From assembly GCA_029747015.1 (NCBI GenBank), contig JAKOGI010002269.1, positions 1 to 64,000 on the forward strand: a DNA stretch of 64,000 nucleotides. The letters are read 5' to 3'. The first letter of the stretch is position 1, and every line of letters begins with the position of its first letter. Position numbers and translations under genes: made by a program. This DNA comes from Carnegiea gigantea. Taxonomy: Eukaryota > Streptophyta > Magnoliopsida > Caryophyllales > Cactaceae. Under the pieces are notes generated by a model. It made no database searches, was not told the DNA's origin, and saw only the letters and a list, made by a program, of their open reading frames with translations. Shown here piece after piece: positions 10,625 through 22,093 of the stretch.

Positions 10625-12369
10625 TGTAACACCCCGAATTTCTACTTTATTCTTTCTTATCAATATTAAACTATGTGGCAGCTGAAAACCTAAACAAGAG
10701 GTTACCGCCGTATTTTCTTCGCGGAAATACCAAGCTGATTATCAACCAACACATTAATGCAAAAGGGTTCTTTAATAATACTTCGATTTAAAGATTCCAA
10801 CCCAAATATCACAACAACTAGGCTAGAACAAAATCTTTCACAAGCCTTTCCAAAACAATAACTTAAACGACGGAGCCTCGCTCTAACTTTGGGTCCCCAT
10901 TCCCATGCGCATACACATCACCTGAAAACAAACATTTAGGGAACATGAGATAAACTCAACAACAATCACCCCTCATAGCAAAGATACGCACACAAATGCG
11001 TTTTTAAAACATTTTATGGGCGGGGGAAGTGTATATGCTACTCAGGCAAGCCGCGTTTTTACAAACGTCAATGAGTACTCCCCATTTATTCAGTATCAGC
11101 CTTTCATGGGTAAGCAACCCCACTGGATCTCATGGCCTGCTCCTAGGTCGAGAACAGCCGCTTAACTGCAACCTGGCCTACTATCACTCGGGCAGTTACC
11201 GCCTAACTAACCCTGGCCTACCGCCTCAATGGATGGTTACCGCTAACCTAGCCCACGCCCATCTATAAGGAGGCATGTGGTTGCTCACATGCATGTACTA
11301 TACCCGGTGAAGGCTAAGGGCCTTCGAAACACAAGGGAAACCAAATTCGTCAATCTCACCCATTTAGTCGGTCATTACATGCTCAAAATTAATAATGCCG
11401 TTTAGTCCACATATTTAGTCCGAACCCGACCCATTATTGTCTCAAATATCCAATTTTATTTTACAACATGACCAACTTCAAACCCACACATTCACCAATT
11501 TTGTAAAACAATGCAATTGCAAATCATAAGGAGAAATTGCTTCACACAAACACCTGGTATAAGTATCGAACCCTCACACGACACATTCAAATATTCCTTC
11601 AGCAAAAGCACAATTAACATTTTCAAAGTACATTCGGGGAAGGGTTAGGGCATGCTCGTTACCTGGTAGGGCGTAACTTACGAGCTCGGTTTCCCTTAGC
11701 TTAGCCTAGATATTCGCACCTGGATTCTAACAACACCCATATTTTAGCCCCAAATTGTATGAACACATCCCCACCGAATCCTTAGTCTAGATTAATTTAT
11801 CTACGACTTTTAGATCACTTTAGGAATTTCTAGTTGTAAACAGTCCTGATTTCCGTTTCGATCAGAATCTGGACTCAACCTCTAGAGTCCATATCTTGAG
11901 TTCCCGACATCAAAACTCAAAGTTCTTTCCCATTCTAAAAATTTCACCCTGTCCCCTAAAATCCATATGTTCGATGCTTTCCCAAAATCTATCCAACAGT
12001 AATTAAATTTTCTCAAAGATCCCCCGCTATCACTGGCTGCCCAGATCTGGGCAGCCATCGATAAATCATCCATAACTTACACAATACAACTCCCATTCCC
12101 TTGACTCAAAAGCTAAAATACTCAGCGCATATTGACCTATCCGTCATAAGAATCTCATGATTTTTCGACCAGTATAACATCGTGGGTCGAATTTTAAAAT
12201 GGGATACATTCGGTCTCTAGTCAGTGGTGTTTTGCCCACTTTACCTTCTTCCTAACGGAGTTCTTTTTGTCCGAATTTCCACCACGTCGAAGTTAGTGGC
12301 GTTCTTTTGGTTGTAGGGAACTCGCCACTACAGCTGTATCTGATGTCAACCCGAGCTCTGATACCACTT
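10625..12369 (-). repeat. Array unit 2
   Basis: 1,745 bp. It is short because of a deletion of about 20-25 bp near 10850, which removes the AAACTAAGTTGATCC segment and part of the preceding repeat text. The PBS at the right end is perfect. Confidence 0.9.
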
Positions 12370-13080
12370 TGCAACACCCCGAATTTCTACTTCATTCTTT
12401 CTTACTAACATTAACCCATGTGGCAGCTGAAAACCCAAATAGGAGGTTGCTACAGTATTTTCTTCATGGAAATATCAAGCTGAGTATCAACCAACACATT
12501 AATGAAAAAGGGTTCTTTAATATTACTGCAATTTAAAGATTTCAACCCAATTATAGCAACGACTATGCTAGATCAAAATCTATTGTAAGTGCCTTTCCAA
12601 AACAAACTAAGTTGATCCAAAATATAGCTTAAACGATGGAGCCTCGCCCTAACTTTGGGTCCCTATTCCCATGCGCATACACTTCACCTGAAAATAAACA
12701 TTTAGGGAATATGAGATAAACTTAATAAGAATCGCCCATAACAGTAAAGATACGCACACAAATGCATTTTGAAAACATTTTATGGGTGGGGGAAACGCAT
12801 AAGCTACTCAGGCAAGCCGCATTTTTAGAAAAGTCAATAAGTACTCCCCATTTATTCAGTTTCAGCTTTTCAAGGGGAAGCGACCCCACTGGGTCTCATG
12901 GCCTACTCTTAGGTCGAGAACAGATGCTTAACTGTAACCTGGCCTACTATCACTCGAACAGCAACTGCTTAACTAACCCTGGCCTGCCGCTGCAATGGAT
13001 GGTTGCCACTAACCTGGCCCATGCCCATCCATAAGGAGGCATGTGGCTGCTCACATGCATGCACGATATCTGAGGAAGGC

Positions 13081-13085
13081 TAAAG
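13081..13085. repeat. Target site duplication, left copy (TAAAG)
   Basis: TAAAG precedes TGATGCAT and recurs at 17509-17513 directly after the element. The intact array reads GGCTAAAGGCC with one copy, so the insertion site can be rebuilt exactly. Confidence 0.95.
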
Positions 13086-14279
13086 TGATGCATATTCCCA
13101 TATGCATCATTTTTATTTAAGGTCAACTTCCAAGAAGAAAAGTATCAAACAAGAGCGTGCATGGGAACTCTCATATTTTCTCTTATTATGTGAGTTCAAG
13201 GACTTTAGACACCATGAAGAAGTCAAGTAAGTGGCGAAAATCTGGATAAAACTCATATTCCTTCCGGAAGAATTGGTGCCCTATTCATCCCTGCGGAAGG
13301 TAATTTTTTTTGTGCTCATTTTTTGGACTAGCTCAAGTGGACCCACAACTTGAGGGGCCACATGGTTTTGAATCTTAAGATGTCAGCTTTAAAATAAGCC
13401 CAATTTTATTTAATTTGGACGTCATTTGATTGGGCAAAGTAGCACTCAAAGGGAAGTTATCCTGCTCCATTCCAGTTCTGATATAGGTGTAATGTTCGGA
13501 CCATAACTTTTGATCTACTTATCCAAATTGAGCAAATGATCCCATTCTGGAAAATAGATTTCCAGGGCTTTCCAACAAGCCCAGAATCACCTGATTTGGA
13601 CGTGTGTGCTGAGAGTTATGCTCAGTTGAAGTGGAGGCTGCTGCAAGGATTAAATGCTGGGCAAATGAAGAGACTTCGGTTACATGACATCATGTGGATG
13701 ACATCATGCACGACTTGGAGTGTTCTAGATGGATGTTTTCAGCTGATTGGAAGCCTAGAATATTCTTTGTAACCTCCCCCACCCCTTTATGTTGAGTCTT
13801 TTCTATTTTCCAAGCCTTTTCAATTTTCTAGTTTTAATTGCTAGGAGTTTTTAAGTCTTTTGGTTGTCTTTGTTTAGCCTATAAATAAGTGGGTTATGTA
13901 GTTGCATTTGAATTCAGAGTTGTAAGCTTTTCCAAGAGTAGTACAAACACCTTGAGAGTGATTCTCATTTGTGTCCAAAAAAAATTCCCTAGTTCTATAT
14001 CTTGAATTTTGGCAAGTTCAAGTGGTGTTCTAGGTTCTCTTTTCTTTTCCAATTGGAGTGATTCCTTGGTGAAGACGAGAGGATTTGCTCAAGATCAAGT
14101 CCTTGAGTGGCTCCGCGAAGCATTATCTCAAGTGCAAGGTCTTGTTTATCCTTTGTTCTTTTTTGTCATTATTTTCATTCCCTCTCAATCAACCTTCCAT
14201 TTTCTCTTTACTTTGGTTCAATTCTTATTTGGATTTATTTGAGTTTGATTTGGTTCACTTACCACCCACATATACATCA
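13086..14279 (+). repeat. 5' LTR of the gypsy-like element
   Basis: It starts TGATGCATAT and ends ATATACATCA, an inverted terminal repeat of 10 bp with one mismatch. The start also forms a hairpin with ATATGCATCA at 13100-13109. It differs from the 3' LTR at roughly 3% of positions by eye, most in the first 750 bp. TATAAATA at 13880 marks a likely promoter. It contains no gene. Confidence 0.95.
13880..13887 (+). promoter_or_regulatory. TATA box of the 5' LTR
   Basis: TATAAATA in GCCTATAAATAAG, about 400 bp before the LTR end and conserved in the other LTR. It fits a U3/R boundary with transcription starting about 30 bp downstream. Confidence 0.6.
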
Positions 14280-14281
14280 AT

Positions 14282-14293
14282 TGGTATCAGAGC
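14282..14293 (+). other. Primer binding site (tRNA-iMet) of the gypsy-like element
   Basis: TGGTATCAGAGC lies two bases after the LTR end (14279). It fixes the element's plus orientation. Confidence 0.95.
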
Positions 14294-14531
14294 CAAGGCT
14301 TTTAAAGTGACCCACATCCCCCCCAAATACATTAAAAAAAAAAAAAACCGTGAACATCCAGTGTCCACAGGCCAGAAAGTTCACACGGTGCCCCCGTGCC
14401 TACCAGCACGACCGTGCCACCCTACTTTTCTGCATTTCCTCAAGTCGAAGCATAGCACGACCTGCCCGTGCCCCCTTGCACGACCGTGCCACTTTCCCTG
14501 CTGCATATTCTTCCTTCAAAGCATCTCCAAC
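14294..14531 (+). other. Leader of the gypsy-like element
   Basis: Untranslated stretch before gag with an A-run near 14333-14346 and repeated GC-rich motifs: GCACGACCGTGCC twice and related CCCGTGCC forms. These can fold into hairpins and could take part in RNA packaging, which is a guess. An ORF crossing from the LTR is not a gene. Confidence 0.6.
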
Positions 14532-15546
14532 ATGTCTATAAAGTCCACAAGAAGCGACCAAGCACGTGTGGAAGAGTTAGAAGCGCAAGTCACCTATTTT
14601 CGAACTCAACTTGGGCAACTTTTGGAGGAAAAACGAAGGTGGGTTCATAGCCCCACTCCCTCTCATCCTCATGAACCGGTGGTCGAATCGGAAGAAGAAG
14701 TCCCTCAATCCCGAGCCAATTCTAGTGACGAAGAAGCCCCAAGGAGACGAAGGCAAGGAAGCAATATTGGTGGTGTCCGAATTGACATCCCGAATTTGAA
14801 GGCCAACTTGACCCGGACTTGTTTCTCGATTGGTTGTACACCATTGAGAGGATCTTTGAATATGAGGACATCTCGGAGGACAAGAAGGTAAAACTCGTAG
14901 CCCTTAAACTCCACAAATATGCTTCAATCTGGTGGGCTAACCTTGGAGCGAAAAGAGCAAGGAATGGAAAGGGAAAATTAGAACGTGGGCCAAAATGAAA
15001 GAAAAGCTTAAGGCCAAGTTTCTTCCTTCTCACTATGTGCAAGACAATTATATTAAGCTCCACCGCCTCAAGCAAGGATCAAAAAGTGTAGAGGAGTATA
15101 CTCGGGAGTTTGAACAACTCCTACTCAAGTGTGATTTGAAAGAAGATGATGTACAAACATTGGTAAGATATTTGAGTGGTCTTGGTGAATCAATTGCTCA
15201 TGTAATTAAGTTGCAACCCTATTCATCCCTAGATGACTTGAGTTCTCTAGCCTATAAGGTAGAGCAACAAAAGAAGACTAAGGAAAAGAACATCTTTTCC
15301 AAGACTCCTTCCCGTCCTTTTTCTCAAGAACCACCTTACTTTCCTCCACAAATTCAAACCCCCTCACCCGCCAAAAGTGTCCCTCCCATCACCCCTCCAC
15401 CTCCCACAAAAGTGCCCTCACGGCCAAAAGACCAAGTTCGGTGTTTCCGTTGTCAAGGTATGGGACATTTTACATCTGATTGTCCTAACAGGAGAATTGT
15501 TTCCCTGGCTGAGTACCAAGCTTCTTTTGAGGAGCATGAACATTAA
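14532..15546 (+). pseudogene. gag: gag of the gypsy-like element, frameshifted
   Basis: The start at ATG 14532 (MSIKSTRSDQARVEELEAQV) opens with a short coiled coil, as gypsy Gag often does, then a basic RRRRQG patch. After RIDIPNLKA, about 14800, the frame slips. Retrotrans_gag sequence continues in another frame (LFLDWLYTIERIFEYEDI, LKLHKYASIWWANL) and slips again about 14980 into the frame of KEKLKAKFLPSHYVQDNY. The last part has SVEEYTREFEQLLLKCDL, a Pro-rich linker and one CX2CX4HX4C knuckle (CFRCQGMGHFTSDC). It ends at TAA 15544-15546, in frame with the protease. The product would package element RNA. Confidence 0.85.
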
Positions 15547-15558
15547 GAAGAGGAAAGC

Positions 15559-16560
15559 TTGGAAGAAGTTGAAGAAGGCCCCGATGAAGGAGAGTTGCTT
15601 GTTATCCGCCGGGCCTTGAGTGGAATTGCCACCCAAAAGGACATGGAGCAAAGAGAAGCCATTTTTCACACCAGGTGTACCGTAGGAGATAAGGTTTGTT
15701 CCCTTATCATCGATGGAGGTAGTTGTGCTAACGTTGCCTCAAAGACTATGGTGGACAAACTCAAGCTGCAAGTCTCTCCTCGACCAAATCCCTACACCAT
15801 ACAATGGTTGAATCAAGGCAAAGGTTTGCAAATTACTCACCGTTGTCTTGTTTCCTTTTCTATTGGGAAAAACTATAAGGATGAGATACTGTGTGACATT
15901 CTTCCTATGGATGCAAGCCATATATTATTGGGTAGACCATGGATGTTTGATCGCCATGTAATTCATCATGGGCGCCGCAACACCTACTCCTTTATTAAGG
16001 ATGAGAAGAAAATCACCTTGACCCCTATTCCATCGTGCCAAAGCCCCAAGCCACAAAAGGACCGACAAGCCTTAACCTTCATTCATCCTTCCCAAACCCT
16101 TGCCCCCAAAGAAGATTTCCCACTTCCGGCTCTTCTCCTCACCAGGTATGACCCGTTTTATCATCCTCCCCTCACCCTCTTCTATATCTCTCTGGAGGGA
16201 ATGCCCTGTGACCTCCTTCCCCAAAAGCTCCCATATTGTGAGCGTGACCCCTTTCTTGAGAGGCTTGCTAACCCTTTGAGTTTGAGGACAAACTCAAAAC
16301 CACCTGGGGAGTATGATGCATATTCCCATATGCATCATTTTTATTTAAGTTCAACTTTCAAGAAGAAAAGTGTCAAACAAGAGCGTGCATGGGAACTCTC
16401 ATATTTTCTCTTATTATGTGAGTTCAAGGACTTTAGACACCATGAAGAAGTCAAGCAAGTGGCGAAAATCGGGATAAAACTCATATTCCTTCCGGAAGAA
16501 TTGGCGCCCGATTCATCCCTGCGGAAGGTAATTTTTTTTGTGCTCATTTTTTTGGACTAG
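15559..16560 (+). pseudogene. Retropepsin-type protease and truncated pol remnant
   Basis: The frame is that of the last gag block, separated only by the TAA at 15544. After an acidic linker come SLIIDGGSCANVASKTMVDKL (protease active site, Asp-Gly-Gly variant common in plant gypsy elements), IQWLNQGKGL, FSIGKNYKDEILCDILPM and ILLGRPWMFDRHVIHHG. Then Lys/Pro-rich text leads to LPALLLTRYD, where an RT domain would normally follow but does not. The stretch ends SLRTNSKPPGEYDA at the 3' LTR (16314). The frame then stays open by chance into the LTR to 16560. No RT, RNase H or integrase motif is present in any frame. Confidence 0.82.
16301..16313 (+). other. Putative polypurine tract of the gypsy-like element
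   Basis: CACCTGGGGAGTA directly precedes the 3' LTR start TGATGC at 16314. GGGGAG next to the LTR is the usual plus-strand primer position, although the tract is short. Confidence 0.55.
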
Positions 16561-17508
16561 CTCAAGTGGACCCACAACTTGAGGGGCCATATGGTTTCGA
16601 AGCTTAAGATGTCAGTTTTAAAATAAGCCCAATTTTATTTAATTTGGACGTCATTTGATTGGGCAAAGTAGCACTCAAAGGGAAGTTGTCCTGCTCCAGT
16701 TCAGTTCTAATATAGGTGTAATGTTCGGACCATAACTTTTGATCTACTTATCCAAATTGAGCAAATGAGCCCATTCTGGAAAATAGATTTCCAGGGCTTT
16801 CCACCACGCCCAGAATCACCTGAATTGGACGTGTGTGGTGAGAGTTATGCTCAGGTGAAGTGGAGGCTGCTGCAAGGATTAAATGCTGGGCAAATGAAGA
16901 GGCTTTGGTTACATGACATCATGTGGATGACATCATGCACGACTTGGAGTGTTCTAGATGGATGTCTTCAGCTGATTGGAAGCCTAGAATATTCTTTGTA
17001 ACCTCCCCCACCCCCTTATGTTGAGTCTTTTCCATTTTCCAAGCCTTTTCAATTTTCTAGTTTTAATTGCTAGGAGTTTTTAAGTCTTTTGGTTATCTTT
17101 GTTTAGCCTATAAATAAGTGGGTTATGTAGTTGCATTTGAATTCAGAGTTGTAAACTTTTCCAAGAATAGTACAAACACCTTGAGAGTGATTCTCATTTG
17201 TGTCCAAAAAAAAATCCCTAGTTCTATATCTTGAAATTTGGCAAGTTCAAGTGGTGTTCTAGGTTCTCTTTTCTTTTCCAATTGGAGTGATTCCTTGGTG
17301 AAGACGAGAGGATTTGCCCAAGATCAAGTTCTTGAGGGGCTCCGCGAAGGATTATCTCAAGTGCAAGGTCTTGTTTATCCTTTGTTCTTTTTTGTTATTA
17401 TTTTCATTCCCTCTCAATCAACCTTCCATTTTCTCTTTACTTTGGTTCAATTCTTATTTGGATTTATTTGAGTTTGATTTGGTTCACTTACCACCCACAT
17501 ATACATCA
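16314..17508 (+). repeat. 3' LTR of the gypsy-like element
   Basis: 1,195 bp, same termini as the 5' LTR and the same start hairpin (16314-16323 with 16328-16337). It differs mainly by substitutions and one extra T in a T-run. It is followed by the right TSD TAAAG. Confidence 0.95.
17109..17116 (+). promoter_or_regulatory. TATA box of the 3' LTR
   Basis: TATAAATA at the same LTR position as in the 5' LTR. It could drive transcription outwards into array unit 3. Confidence 0.5.
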
Positions 17509-17513
17509 TAAAG
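17509..17513. repeat. Target site duplication, right copy (TAAAG)
   Basis: Matches 13081-13085. The array resumes at GGCCTTC. Confidence 0.95.
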
Positions 17514-18566
17514 GCCTTCTAAACACCAGGGAAACCAAATTCCTCAACCTCACCCATTTGGTTGGTCATTACATGCTCAAAATCAATAATGCCGTTTAGT
17601 CCACATACTTAGTCTGAAGCCGACCTATTCCTGTCTCAAATATCCAATTTTATTTTATAACATGACCAACCTCAAACCCACACATTTGCCAATTTTGTAA
17701 AGCAATGCAATCGCAAATCATAAGGCGAAATCGCATCGCACACACACACCTGGCATAAATATCGAACCTTCACATGACACATTCAAATATTCCTTCAGCA
17801 AAAGCGCAATTAACATTTTCGAAGCACATTCAGGGAAGGGTTAGGGCATGCTTGTTACCTGGTAGGTCGTAACTTACGAGCTCGGTTTCCCTTAGCTCAG
17901 CCTAGATATTCACACCTGGATTAGAACAACACCCATATTTTAGGCCCCAAGCTGTATGAACACATCCCCACCGTATCCTTAGTCTAGATTAATTTTTCTA
18001 CAATTTTTAGATCACTTTAGCAATTTCTAGTTGTAATCAGTCCTGATTTTTATTCCGGTCAGAATCAGGACTCAACATCCAGAGTCCCTATCTTGAGTTC
18101 CCGACATCAAAACTCAAAGTTCTTTCCCGTTCTGAAAATTTCACTCTGTCCCCTAAAATCCGTATGATCGATGTTTTCCCAAAATCTATCCAACACTAAT
18201 CAAATTTTCTCAAAGATCCCCCGCTATCACTGGCTGCCCAAATCTGGGTAGCCATTGGTAAATCATCCATAACTGACACAATACAACTCCCATTTTCTTG
18301 ATTCAAAAGCCAAAATACTCAGCACATTCTGATCTATCTGTCGTAAGAATTTCATGATTTTTCGACTAATATTAGATCGTGGGTCGAATTTTAAAATGGG
18401 ATACATTGGGTCTCTGGTCAGTGGCATTTTGTCCGCTTTATCGTCTTTCAAACGGAGTTCTTTTAGCCAAAATTTCCACCACATCGAAGTCAGTGGCGTT
18501 CTTTTGGTTGTATGGAACTCACCACTATGGTTGCATCTGATGTGAACCTGAGCTCTGATACCACTT

Positions 18567-20323
18567 TGTAACACCCCGAATTTCTACTTCATTCTTTCCT
18601 ACTAATATTAACCTATGTGGCAGCTCAAAACCTAAATAGGAGGTTAACGAAGTATTTTCATCGTGGAAATACCGAGCTGAGTATCAACCAACACATTAAT
18701 GCAAAAGGGTTCTTTAATAATACTTCAATTTAAAGATTTCAACCCAATTATAGCAACGACTAGGCCATAACAAAATCTATTACAAGTGCCTTTCCCAAAT
18801 GATCCAAACTATGACCTAAATGATGGAGCCTCGCTCTAACTTTAAGTCCCCATTCCCAAGCGCATACACTTCACCTGAAAACAAACATTTAGGGAATAGG
18901 AGATAAACTCAATAACAATCACCCCTAACAGCAAAGATACGAAAACAAATGCATTTTTAAAACATTTTATGGGTGGGGGAAACGCATAAGCTACTCAGGC
19001 AAGCCGTATTTTTACAAAAGTCAACAAGTACTCCCTGTCTATTCAGTTTCAGGTTTCCGAGGGTGAGCGACCCCACTGGGTCTCATGGCCTACTGTTTGG
19101 TCGAGAACAGCCGCTTAACGGTAACCCGGCCTACTATCATTCGGACAGTTATCGCTTAACTAACCCTTGCCCACCGCCTCAATGGATGGTTACCATTAAC
19201 CTGGCCCACGCCCACCCGTAACGAGGCATGTGGTTGCTAACATGCATGCACCATACCCGGGGAATGCTAAAGGCCTTCGAAATGTGAGGGAAACCAAATT
19301 CCTCAGTCTCACCCATTTAGTCGGTCATTACATGCTCAAAATTAATAATGCCATTTAGTCCACATACTTAGTCCAAACTCGACCCATTCTTGTCTTAAAT
19401 ATCCTATTTTATTTTGCAACATGACCAACCTCAAACCCACACATTCGCCAATTTTGTGAAACAATGCAATTGCGAATCATAAGGAGAAATCGCATCACAC
19501 GCACACCGGGTATAAATATCGAACCTTCGCACGACACATTCAAATATTCCTTCAGCAAAAGCACAATTAACATTTTCGAAGCACATTCAGGGAGGGGTTA
19601 GGGCATGCTTGTTGCCTGGTAGGTCGTAACTTACGAGCTCGGTTTCCCTTAGCGCAGTCTTGATATTCGCACCTCGATTTGAACAACGCCTATATTTTTG
19701 TCCCCAAGCTGTATGAACACATCCCCACCACATCCTTTGCCTAGATTAATTTTTCTACGATTTTTAGATCACTTTAGGAATTTCTAGTCGTAACCAGTCC
19801 TGATTTCCGTTTCAGTCAGAATGTGAACTCAACTTCCAGAATTCATATCTTGAGTTCCCGACATCAAAACTCAAAGTTCTTCCCCAATCTGAAAATTTCA
19901 CTCTATCCCCTGAAATCCGTATGTTCGATGTTTTCCTAAAATCTATGCAACACCAATTAAATTTTCGCAAAGATCTCCTGCTATCACTGGCTGCCTAGAT
20001 CTAGGTAGCCATCGGTAAATCATCCATAACTAACACAATACAACTCCCATTTCTTTGATTCAAAAGCCAAAACACTCAGCACATGCTAACCTATCTGTCA
20101 TAAGAATCTCATGATTTTTCGACTAATACAACATCGCGGGTCGAACTTTAAAATGGGATACATTCGGTCTCTAGTCAGTGGCGTTCTGCTCACTTTATCG
20201 TCTTTCAAACGGAGTTCTTTTAGTCAAAATTTCCACCACATCGAAGTCAGTGGCGTTCTTTTGGTTACATAGAACTCGCCACTATAGTTGTATCTGATGT
20301 CAAACTGAGCTCTGATACCACTT
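18567..20323 (-). repeat. Array unit 4, type A
   Basis: 1,757 bp. Type A lacks 10 bp where others have AAAACAAACTAAGTTG, reading TTTCCCAAATGATCC. It is nearly identical to unit 6: about seven differences seen by eye. The PBS at the right end is perfect. Confidence 0.9.
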
Positions 20324-22093
20324 TGTAGCACCCCGAATTTCTACTTCATTCTTTCTTACTAATATTAACCTATGTGGCAGCTGAAATCCCAAATAGGAGG
20401 TTACCGCCGTATTTTCTTCATGGAAATATCAAGCTAAGTATCAACCAACATATTAAGGCAAAAGGGTTCTTTAATATTACTTCAATTTAAAGATTACCAC
20501 CCAATTACAGCAACGACTAGGCTAGAATAAAATCTATTACAAGTGCCTTTCCAAAACAAACTAAGTTGATCCAAAATATAACTTATAACGACGAAGCCTC
20601 GCCCTAACTTTGGGTCCCCATTCCCATGCGCATAAACTTCACTTGAAAACAAACATTTAGGGAATATGAGATAAACTCAACAACAATCACCCCTAATAGC
20701 AAAGATACACACACAAATGCATTTTTAAAACATTTTATGGGTTGGAGAAGCACATAAGCTACTCAGGCAAGCCGCATTTTTACAAAAGTCAATCAGTACT
20801 CCCCGTTTATTCAGTTTCAGCTTTTTAAGGGTAAGCAACCCCACTAGGTCTCATGGCCCGCTCTTAGGTCGAGAACAGCCGCTTAACTGTAACCTGGCCT
20901 ACTATCACTCGGACAGTTACCGCTTAACTAACCCTGGCCTACCACCGCAATGGATGGTTGCCACTAACCTGGCTCATGCCCAATCCATCAGGAGGCACGT
21001 GGTTACTCACATGCATGCACTATACCCGAGGAATGCTAAAGGCCTTCAAAACCCAAGGGAAACCAAATTCCTCTATCTTACCCGTTTAGTCGATGATTGC
21101 ATGCTCAAAATTAATAATGTTGTTTAGTCCACATACTTTGTCCAAGCCGACCCATTCTTGTCTAAAATATCCAATTTTATTTTGCAACATGACCAACCTC
21201 AAACCCACACATTCGCCAATTTTGTAAAACAATGCAATTGCAAATCACAAGGAAAAATCGCATCACACACACATACCAGGTATAAATATCGAGCCTTCAC
21301 ACGACACATTCAAATATTCCTTCAGCAAAAGCACAATTAACATTTTCGAAGCACATTCAGGGAGGGGTTAGGGCATGCTTGTTACCTGGTAGGTCGTAAC
21401 TTACGAGCTCGGTTTCCCTTACCTCAGCCTAGATATTCGCACCTGGATTTGAACAACACCTATATTTTAGCCCCAAAACTGCATGAACAGATCTCCACCG
21501 TATCCTTTGTCTAGATTAATTTTTCTACAATTTTTGGATTGCTTTAGGAATTTCTAGATGTAACCAGACCTGATATTCGTTTCGGTCAGAATCTAGACTC
21601 AACTTTCAGAGTCCATATCTTGAGTTCCCGACATCAAAACTCAAAGTTCTTTCCCATTTTGAAAATTTCACTCTATCCCCTAAAATCCATATGTTCGATG
21701 TTTTCCCAAAATCTATGCAACACTGATTAAATTTTCTCAAAGATCCCCCGCTATCACTGGCTGCCCAGATCTGGGTAGCCATCGGTAAATCATCCATAAC
21801 AGACACAATACAACTCCCATTTCATTGATTCAAAAGCCAAAATACTCAGCACATGCTGACCTATCTGTCATAAGAATCTCATGATTTTTTGACTAATACA
21901 ACATCGTAGGTCGAACTTTAAAATGGGATGCAATCGGTCTCTAGTCAGTGGCGTTCTGCCCACTTTATCGTCTTTCAAACGGAGTTCTTTTAGCCAAAAT
22001 TTCCACCACATCGAAGTCAGTGGCGTTCTTTTGGTTGTATGGAACTCACCACTATGGTTGCATCTGATGTGAACCTGAGCTCTGATACCACTT
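20324..22093 (-). repeat. Array unit 5, type B
   Basis: 1,770 bp. The LTR end is TGTAGCACC. Markers TTAATATTAC and GGTTGGAGAAGCAC are shared with unit 7. The PBS at the right end is perfect. Confidence 0.9.

Larger units (their letters stand above)
13086..17508 (+). mobile_element. Ty3/gypsy-like element with gag and protease only (non-autonomous)
   Basis: 4,423 bp, flanked by TSD TAAAG. It has two LTRs of 1,194 and 1,195 bp, a PBS (14282-14293) and about 2.0 kb of interior. The interior holds gag with a zinc knuckle and a retropepsin. The expected 3 kb or more of RT, RNase H and integrase is absent. After the protease comes a short stretch ending LANPLSLRTNSKPPGEYDA, like the C-terminal tail of gypsy Pol. 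This suggests deletion of the middle of pol in an ancestor. Such gag-only elements (TR-GAG type) move using enzymes from partners. Gag frameshifts and a stop show decay since insertion. Confidence 0.9.
12370..18566 (-). repeat. Array unit 3, split by a gypsy-like element
   Basis: Without the insertion and one TSD copy the unit is 1,769 bp, so the insertion was clean. B-type markers are TTAATATTAC and CCAAAATATA. The LTR end is changed to TGCAACACC. The PBS at the right end is perfect. Confidence 0.9.
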
